Position numbers and translations under genes: made by a program. Below are positions 28,078-32,381 of a stretch of DNA of 32,381 nucleotides, piece by piece; position 1 is the stretch's first letter; every line of letters begins with the position of its first letter. The DNA is taken from NCBI GenBank assembly GCA_020446725.1, contig JAGRED010000270.1, positions 1 through 32,381 on the forward strand, given 5' to 3'. The notes beneath the pieces were generated by a model that saw nothing but the letters and a program-made list of their open reading frames with translations, did not search any database and had not been told where the DNA came from. This DNA is from Parvularculaceae bacterium. Lineage in GTDB: Bacteria; Pseudomonadota; Alphaproteobacteria; Caulobacterales; Parvularculaceae.

Positions 28078-28950
28078 CTAATCGCGCGTCTCCAAAAGGT
28101 CAATCACGACCGCGCGGGGGCGACCGGAAAGGTCCTTTTCAATTGCAGTTTTTACACCAGGAAACGCGCCTTCAGCCATATGCTTAACGTTTTCGGCCTG
28201 GCCTTCGCCAAATTCTGCGACAACAAGTCCGCCCGGGGCGAGGCACGGCGGCGCGGCGGCCAGAATCCGCCTATAGGCGTCAAGCCCGTCGGGCCCAGCG
28301 AATAACGCAATCGGGTTTTCATACTCGGCGACTTCGCACGCGAGCACGCTGCGATCGACAGTGCGGATATAGGGCGGATTCGACACGATGATGTCGAATG
28401 CGCCCGACACCTCGGCAAACCAGTCGCTTTGAAGCGCCTGCGCTCTTCCCTCAAATCCAAGGCGCGCAAGGTTTCGTGACGTAAGCGCCACAGCTTCAGG
28501 GTCAATATCGACCGCAAGACCGCGAGCATTGGGGAATTCCGCCAGCAAGGCGCTAAGGAGCGCGCCGGACCCGCAACCGAGATCAAGAATGCGATGCGGC
28601 AATGCGTGCGCGCGCCGTGCGAGAACTGCTTCAACCAGCGTTTCGCTGTCTGCGCGCGGCACAAGAATGCCAGGCGACAATTCAAGATCAAGCGACCAGA
28701 ATTCCCGTCGCCCGACAATATACGCGACGGGCTCGGCGCGGACGCGACGCTCCACCAAGCGCCGGAAATATTGTGCGGCCTCTTCATCGACGGCGCGGTC
28801 ACCCTGCGCGATCAAACTGACGTCGTCGAGATTAAAAGCGAATTTTGCGAGAACACGCGCATCCAGAAGCGGCGTTGTGGAATTTGTGAATTCCTTCGCC
28901 GCCCACCGGACCAGCGCATCAACTCGCAACAAGTGCGGCGCATTAGGCAT
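28078..28950 (-). CDS. prmC: Release factor glutamine methyltransferase PrmC
   Basis: A 290-residue AdoMet-dependent enzyme that methylates the glutamine of the GGQ motif in release factors. AdoMet motif DLGCGSGA is at residues 123-130 and the catalytic NPPY at 191-194, preceded by [13 protein letters not shown]. The frame is open upstream to 29040, but residues before [10 protein letters not shown] overlap prfA and are unlike the family. The ATG at 28950 overlaps the prfA stop by eight bases, with GGAGG close before it, so it is coupled to its substrate gene. Confidence 0.95.
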   Translation of the reverse strand: MPNAPHLLRVDALVRWAAKEFTNSTTPLLDARVLAKFAFNLDDVSLIAQGDRAVDEEAAQYFRRLVERRVRAEPVAYIVGRREFWSLDLELSPGILVPRADSETLVEAVLARRAHALPHRILDLGCGSGALLSALLAEFPNARGLAVDIDPEAVALTSRNLARLGFEGRAQALQSDWFAEVSGAFDIIVSNPPYIRTVDRSVLACEVAEYENPIALFAGPDGLDAYRRILAAAPPCLAPGGLVVAEFGEGQAENVKHMAEGAFPGVKTAIEKDLSGRPRAVVIDLLETRD

Positions 28951-30016
28951 TCGCCTCCAACGCCGCAAGACGATCGGCTTGATCCTGCGTGATGAGCGCA
29001 TCGACAATCTGGTCGAGCGCATCGCCACGGATAACTTCATCGAGGTTGTAAAGCGTCAGATTGATGCGGTGATCGGTAACGCGGCTTTGGGGGAAATTAT
29101 AGGTGCGTATGCGCTCGGATCTGTCGCCGGAACCCACCATGCCCTTACGTTGCGCAGCGCGTTCCGCATCCGCGCGAGCGCGCTCGGCATCGTAAAGCCG
29201 GGCGCGCAGGATCATCATCGCCTTCGCCCGATTTTTGTGTTGTGATTTTTCATCTTGCTGGCTAACGACGACGCCGGTCGGAATGTGCGTGATGCGCACC
29301 GCGGAATCGGTCGTATTGACGGACTGGCCGCCCGGGCCCGAGGCGCGAAAAACGTCTATTCGCAGGTCCGATTCCTTGATTTCAATATCGACATCTTCTG
29401 GTTCGGGCAGCACCGCGACTGTCGCCGCAGAGGTGTGCACCCGGCCTTGCGCCTCCGTTGCAGGCACACGCTGCACGCGGTGGACGCCAGCCTCGAACTT
29501 CATCCGCGCGTAGACGCCATCGCCTTTGACGGACGCCTGAATTTCTTTGTAGCCGCCCTTCTCAGCGTCGGAAGCCGACAAAACCTCGATCCGCCAGCCG
29601 TTGAGCGAAGCGTATCGCTGGTACATTTTGAAAAGGTCCCCTGCGAATAGCGCCGCCTCTTCACCGCCCGTGCCCGCGCGGACCTCGAGGATGACGGACG
29701 AATCGTCAGCCTTGTCCTTTGGCAAAAGCATCAACTGAAGCTCACGCTCAACCGCCGGCGTCCTCTCTTTCAGGTCCTGCAATTCCTCATAGGCCATTTC
29801 GGCCATTTCCTTGTCGGCGCCGCCGGAGAGCTCTTCGAGTTCGATCAGTTGTTGGCGGACCGAAGAAAGCTCGCGCGCTTTATCGGCGATCGGCTTGAGC
29901 TCACCGTGCTCTTTCGAGAGGCGGACGATCTCGTCGCCCTTCGTCGCCGACGACATCGCCGCTTCGACTTTTTCGAATTTGGCGATCAGCGCGTCAATTT
30001 TGGACTGGGGGATCAA
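28943..30016 (-). CDS. prfA: Peptide chain release factor 1
   Basis: A 357-residue release factor that reads UAA and UAG. GGQ is at residues 229-231 in [12 protein letters not shown]; the codon-reading motif PAT at 185-187 marks RF1 rather than RF2. Length is normal. The start codon is TTG at 30016 (TTGA overlap with the stop of the previous gene); no ATG gives a complete N-terminus, since the first ATG is about 20 codons in and would cut the first helix. The N-terminal sequence [17 protein letters not shown] fits the family. The gene is probably translated by coupling with the upstream membrane protein. Confidence 0.95.
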   Translation of the reverse strand: MIPQSKIDALIAKFEKVEAAMSSATKGDEIVRLSKEHGELKPIADKARELSSVRQQLIELEELSGGADKEMAEMAYEELQDLKERTPAVERELQLMLLPKDKADDSSVILEVRAGTGGEEAALFAGDLFKMYQRYASLNGWRIEVLSASDAEKGGYKEIQASVKGDGVYARMKFEAGVHRVQRVPATEAQGRVHTSAATVAVLPEPEDVDIEIKESDLRIDVFRASGPGGQSVNTTDSAVRITHIPTGVVVSQQDEKSQHKNRAKAMMILRARLYDAERARADAERAAQRKGMVGSGDRSERIRTYNFPQSRVTDHRINLTLYNLDEVIRGDALDQIVDALITQDQADRLAALEANA

Positions 30017-30519
30017 GCAGTTTCATCCTGTGTTTGGCGCTTCGTCTCTGCTGCTTCAAACTCATCGGACATCTTGTCGATGATTGATCTGAAGACCGGG
30101 TCGTAGCCGTAATCCCGCCTTTGCCTCCACCATTTTCTGACGCGCCGGCTCTGGAAATAGAGCCGCATCAGACCTCCCGTCCGATCATAGCCCGCAGGCT
30201 CGATGAGACCACGCTGGAGGAGCATATAGGCGCCCTCGTGCATTCCGAGCGCGTAACCCATCAGATTCGCGAAACGGAGCTTTTCCGCATCGCTGAGCTT
30301 TTCCGCGCCGAAGAGCGCACGCTGCATGAAGTCGGCCTTTTCGGGCGATTCCATCAACGAGTAATTCGCTTCTCCCGCCTGCACCCACAGGCTTAGTGTA
30401 AGTTGCGCGCGCGCGATCTTATTTGTCTGATAGCCTTGATAGAGAAGCGCAAACAGCGTCGCGACGATGACGACGACCGCACCTGTCTGGCCGATGTAAT
30501 ATATGTTTTCGAGCGTCAT
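30013..30519 (-). CDS. Unknown membrane-anchored protein upstream of prfA
   Basis: A 168-residue protein with one membrane segment at residues 9-29 ([21 protein letters not shown]) and a helical, charged C-terminal part; [14 protein letters not shown] is a recognisable stretch. It resembles small alphaproteobacterial membrane proteins with no known role. GAGG nine bases before the ATG supports the start. Its stop overlaps the TTG start of prfA. Confidence 0.75.
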   Translation of the reverse strand: MTLENIYYIGQTGAVVVIVATLFALLYQGYQTNKIARAQLTLSLWVQAGEANYSLMESPEKADFMQRALFGAEKLSDAEKLRFANLMGYALGMHEGAYMLLQRGLIEPAGYDRTGGLMRLYFQSRRVRKWWRQRRDYGYDPVFRSIIDKMSDEFEAAETKRQTQDETA

Positions 30520-30568
30520 GGTCTGTCGCCTCGTCTGCGATTATTATGCGACGCAACCCTACAAACAA

Positions 30569-30597
30569 AAAGCGCGCGAAGTCGCTTCGCGCGCTTT
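30569..30597 (-). terminator. Terminator after ispG
   Basis: AAAGCGCGCGAAG pairs with CTTCGCGCGCTTT over 13 base pairs with a TCG loop. On the minus strand it runs into TTTTTGTTTG, 20 bases after the ispG stop. This is a strong intrinsic terminator. Confidence 0.8.
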
Positions 30598-30616
30598 CAT
30601 ATCCAATCTCGCGTCG

Positions 30617-31747
30617 CTATTCCGCCGCGACGCTTTCCTGTTCTTCGCGCGCCTTGATTTCCGCGGCGCGCTTTTCCACGAGATCAACTAGATGGTCGAG
30701 GATTTGGTCGTTGTCGAGCCGATGATCGGGCGAGCCGTTGAGATAGACTTGGCCGAAATCCTTGCCGGCGCCGCCTCCCGTGAAGCCGATATCGGTTTCG
30801 CGCGCCTCACCCGGCCCGTTGACGACGCATCCGATAACCGAAAGCGACATTGGGGTCGTTATATGAGCGAGGCGTTTTTCAAGCTTTTCAACCGTTTCGA
30901 TGACGTTGAAACCTTGCCGCGCGCAAGAAGGGCATGAGATGACGTTAACGCCGCGGTGGCGAAGACCGAGCGACTTTAAGATGTCATAGCCGACTTTGAT
31001 TTCCTCGACCGGATCGGCGGAAAGCGACACGCGGATCGTATCGCCGATGCCGGCCCAGAGAAGATTGCCGAGACCGATCGCTGATTTGACCGAGCCGATG
31101 CGCAACCCTCCCGCTTCAGTGACGCCAAGATGCAAAGGGCAATCGATCGCATCGGCCAACGCATGATAAGCCGCGACGGTCAGAAAAACGTCGGACGCCT
31201 TCACCGAGATCTTGAACTCGTGGAAATCATTGTCCTGCAAAATCTTCGCGTGGTCGAGCGCGCTCTCCACCATCGCCTCTGGGCAGGGCTCCCCGTATTT
31301 TTCCAAAAGATCCTTCTCAAGGCTGCCGCCATTGACGCCAATGCGCATCGAGCAGCCGTGATCCTTCGCTGCCTTGATGACTTCACGCACGCGTTCTTCC
31401 GACCCGATATTGCCCGGATTTATTCTAAGGCATGCCGCGCCGGCGACGGCCGCCTCAATGCCGCGTTTATAGTGAAAATGGATGTCGGCGACGATCGGCA
31501 CCGGAACATTCTTGCAGATTTCTTTCAGCGCAGCCGTCGATTCAATATCCGGACAGGAAACGCGAACGATATCCGCGCCGGCCTCCGCGATCTCATTCAC
31601 CTGGCGGATCGTCGCTTGCGCATCCGAAGTCAATGTGTTCGTCATCGATTGCACGGAAATCGGCGCATCGCCGCCCACCGGCACTTTGCCGACCATGATC
31701 TGCCGGGATTTGCGGCGTTCGATATCGCGCCAGGGTCGAACGGACAT
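30617..31747 (-). CDS. ispG: 4-hydroxy-3-methylbut-2-enyl diphosphate synthase IspG
   Basis: A 376-residue iron-sulfur enzyme of the MEP isoprenoid pathway. The [4Fe-4S] ligands are Cys272 and Cys275 (SCPSCARQG), Cys307 ([12 protein letters not shown]) and Glu314. The N-terminal TIM-barrel region has [20 protein letters not shown] and [10 protein letters not shown]. Length is normal for the bacterial short form. GGAAGT before the ATG supports the start. The flavodoxin partner is not in the window. Confidence 0.96.
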   Translation of the reverse strand: MSVRPWRDIERRKSRQIMVGKVPVGGDAPISVQSMTNTLTSDAQATIRQVNEIAEAGADIVRVSCPDIESTAALKEICKNVPVPIVADIHFHYKRGIEAAVAGAACLRINPGNIGSEERVREVIKAAKDHGCSMRIGVNGGSLEKDLLEKYGEPCPEAMVESALDHAKILQDNDFHEFKISVKASDVFLTVAAYHALADAIDCPLHLGVTEAGGLRIGSVKSAIGLGNLLWAGIGDTIRVSLSADPVEEIKVGYDILKSLGLRHRGVNVISCPSCARQGFNVIETVEKLEKRLAHITTPMSLSVIGCVVNGPGEARETDIGFTGGGAGKDFGQVYLNGSPDHRLDNDQILDHLVDLVEKRAAEIKAREEQESVAAE

Positions 31748-31925
31748 GATGACTTCCTAAAAGTTCCGACTTCGTGTTTTTAACGCCGGATCGCGTCGCC
31801 GATAAGGCGTTAAAGCGGGGTTGCAGGCGTTTCCGGCCCGCTTTTGCGAAATTGCAGGCGAAAAAGCAACGCAATTGACCCTTTCCGCCTTCCTTGCCCA
31901 GTTGGCGGCGGCCAGCGCCCTTCCC

Positions 31926-32381
31926 CTAGGACGGGCGGTCGAAGCGGAAACTCGCCCGCTGCTCGAAAGCAGGTCTCGGCTCGCCGTCGATCGTGCGCGG
32001 CGAAAATCGCCAGCGCTTGATCGCATTCAGCGCCGCCCTATCAAAGCAAGCGTTTGTGGCGTCGGCCACGCGTTCGCTGACAACAGCCCCGTCCGGCGTA
32101 ACGGTGAAGACGATATCGACAGTTTCAATTTCCGCCGCAGTCGCCTCACAACCTGGCGGATAGACAGGCTCCACCCGTTCGATCGTTGCCGCCTCGATAA
32201 TGACGGGCAGCGGCGGGATCGAAGCGGGCCGGAAATCAGCCTCCTCAGACGCCGCCGCGTCGGGAGTCACAGAAAGCGCCGGCGCATCATCGACAACAAC
32301 CCGCCCTTCAACAACGGGCGCAATCGGCGCGCCCGTAAGTTTCAGTGGCGTCTTAATGGCGTCAGCGCTTGGATGCGTAAC
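31926..32381 (-). CDS. TonB-family protein, C-terminal part
   Basis: The frame is open to the right edge, so the start lies outside the window. The visible 151 residues end in a TonB C-terminal domain: VEPVYPPGCEATAAEIETVD, FTVTPDGAVVSERVADATN and IKRWRFSPRTIDGEPRP. The family links inner-membrane proton force to outer-membrane receptors; in alphaproteobacteria many paralogues have other roles. The N-terminal anchor cannot be seen. Confidence 0.8.
   Translation of the reverse strand, partial: VTHPSADAIKTPLKLTGAPIAPVVEGRVVVDDAPALSVTPDAAASEEADFRPASIPPLPVIIEAATIERVEPVYPPGCEATAAEIETVDIVFTVTPDGAVVSERVADATNACFDRAALNAIKRWRFSPRTIDGEPRPAFEQRASFRFDRPS

Overview
The window reads as chromosomal DNA of a GC-rich alphaproteobacterium, most likely from the Caulobacterales/Parvularculales part of the class. 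The grounds are a CcrM-type GANTC methyltransferase beside rnhB, a ChpT histidine phosphotransferase, a DUF1244 protein, a DUF4167 protein next to prmC-prfA and clpB, and an alphaproteobacterial heat-shock promoter in front of clpB. I see no tRNA, rRNA, CRISPR array, insertion sequence or phage gene. Genes are tightly packed and base composition looks even throughout.

Layout. (1) Bases 1-4018, plus strand: the 3' end of a PA0069-type radical SAM gene, a DUF1244 gene, rnhB, ccrM, a VanX-like D-Ala-D-Ala dipeptidase and an unknown membrane-anchored protein. (2) Bases 4043-7015: an acyl-CoA ligase (minus) and a CaiB/BaiF CoA-transferase (plus), divergently transcribed. (3) Bases 7016-7528: a convergent gap without a recognisable gene, holding a terminator-like hairpin and a boxA-like sequence. 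(4) Bases 7529-12273, minus strand: ydbH, ynbE and ydbL (envelope lipid homeostasis), then chpT and a single-domain response regulator. (5) Bases 12457-14190: a membrane-anchored M23 peptidase. (6) Bases 14224-25786, minus strand: clpB, a 66-aa protein, circularly permuted ATP-grasp, alpha-E, transglutaminase-like protease, Anbu proteasome-like peptidase, GCS2-family ligase, M14/AstE-like metallohydrolase and a B12-binding radical SAM protein. (7) Bases 25936-31747, minus strand: an EF-hand protein, an SDR, DUF4167, prmC, prfA, an unknown membrane protein and ispG. (8) The right edge holds the C-terminal part of a TonB-family protein.

The most interesting part is region 6. ATP-grasp, alpha-E, transglutaminase and Anbu form a known but biochemically uncharacterised neighbourhood, thought to make and break unusual amide or peptide bonds. 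Here it lies directly behind clpB and a small unknown gene, with only 62 bases before the ATP-grasp gene, no clear terminator, and a hairpin over that gene's ribosome binding site. It continues on the same strand into a second bond-making/bond-breaking pair, a GCS2 ligase overlapping an M14-like hydrolase. The last gene, a B12 radical SAM protein, has a perfect TTAA-N7-TTAA CtrA-type box just upstream of its start.

A second theme is cell-cycle control. The rnhB-ccrM junction carries five GANTC sites in 94 bases. The chpT leader carries two GANTC sites and a stable hairpin over the chpT ribosome binding site. Functional links between the neighbourhoods are inference; family assignments rest on motifs read directly from the translations.
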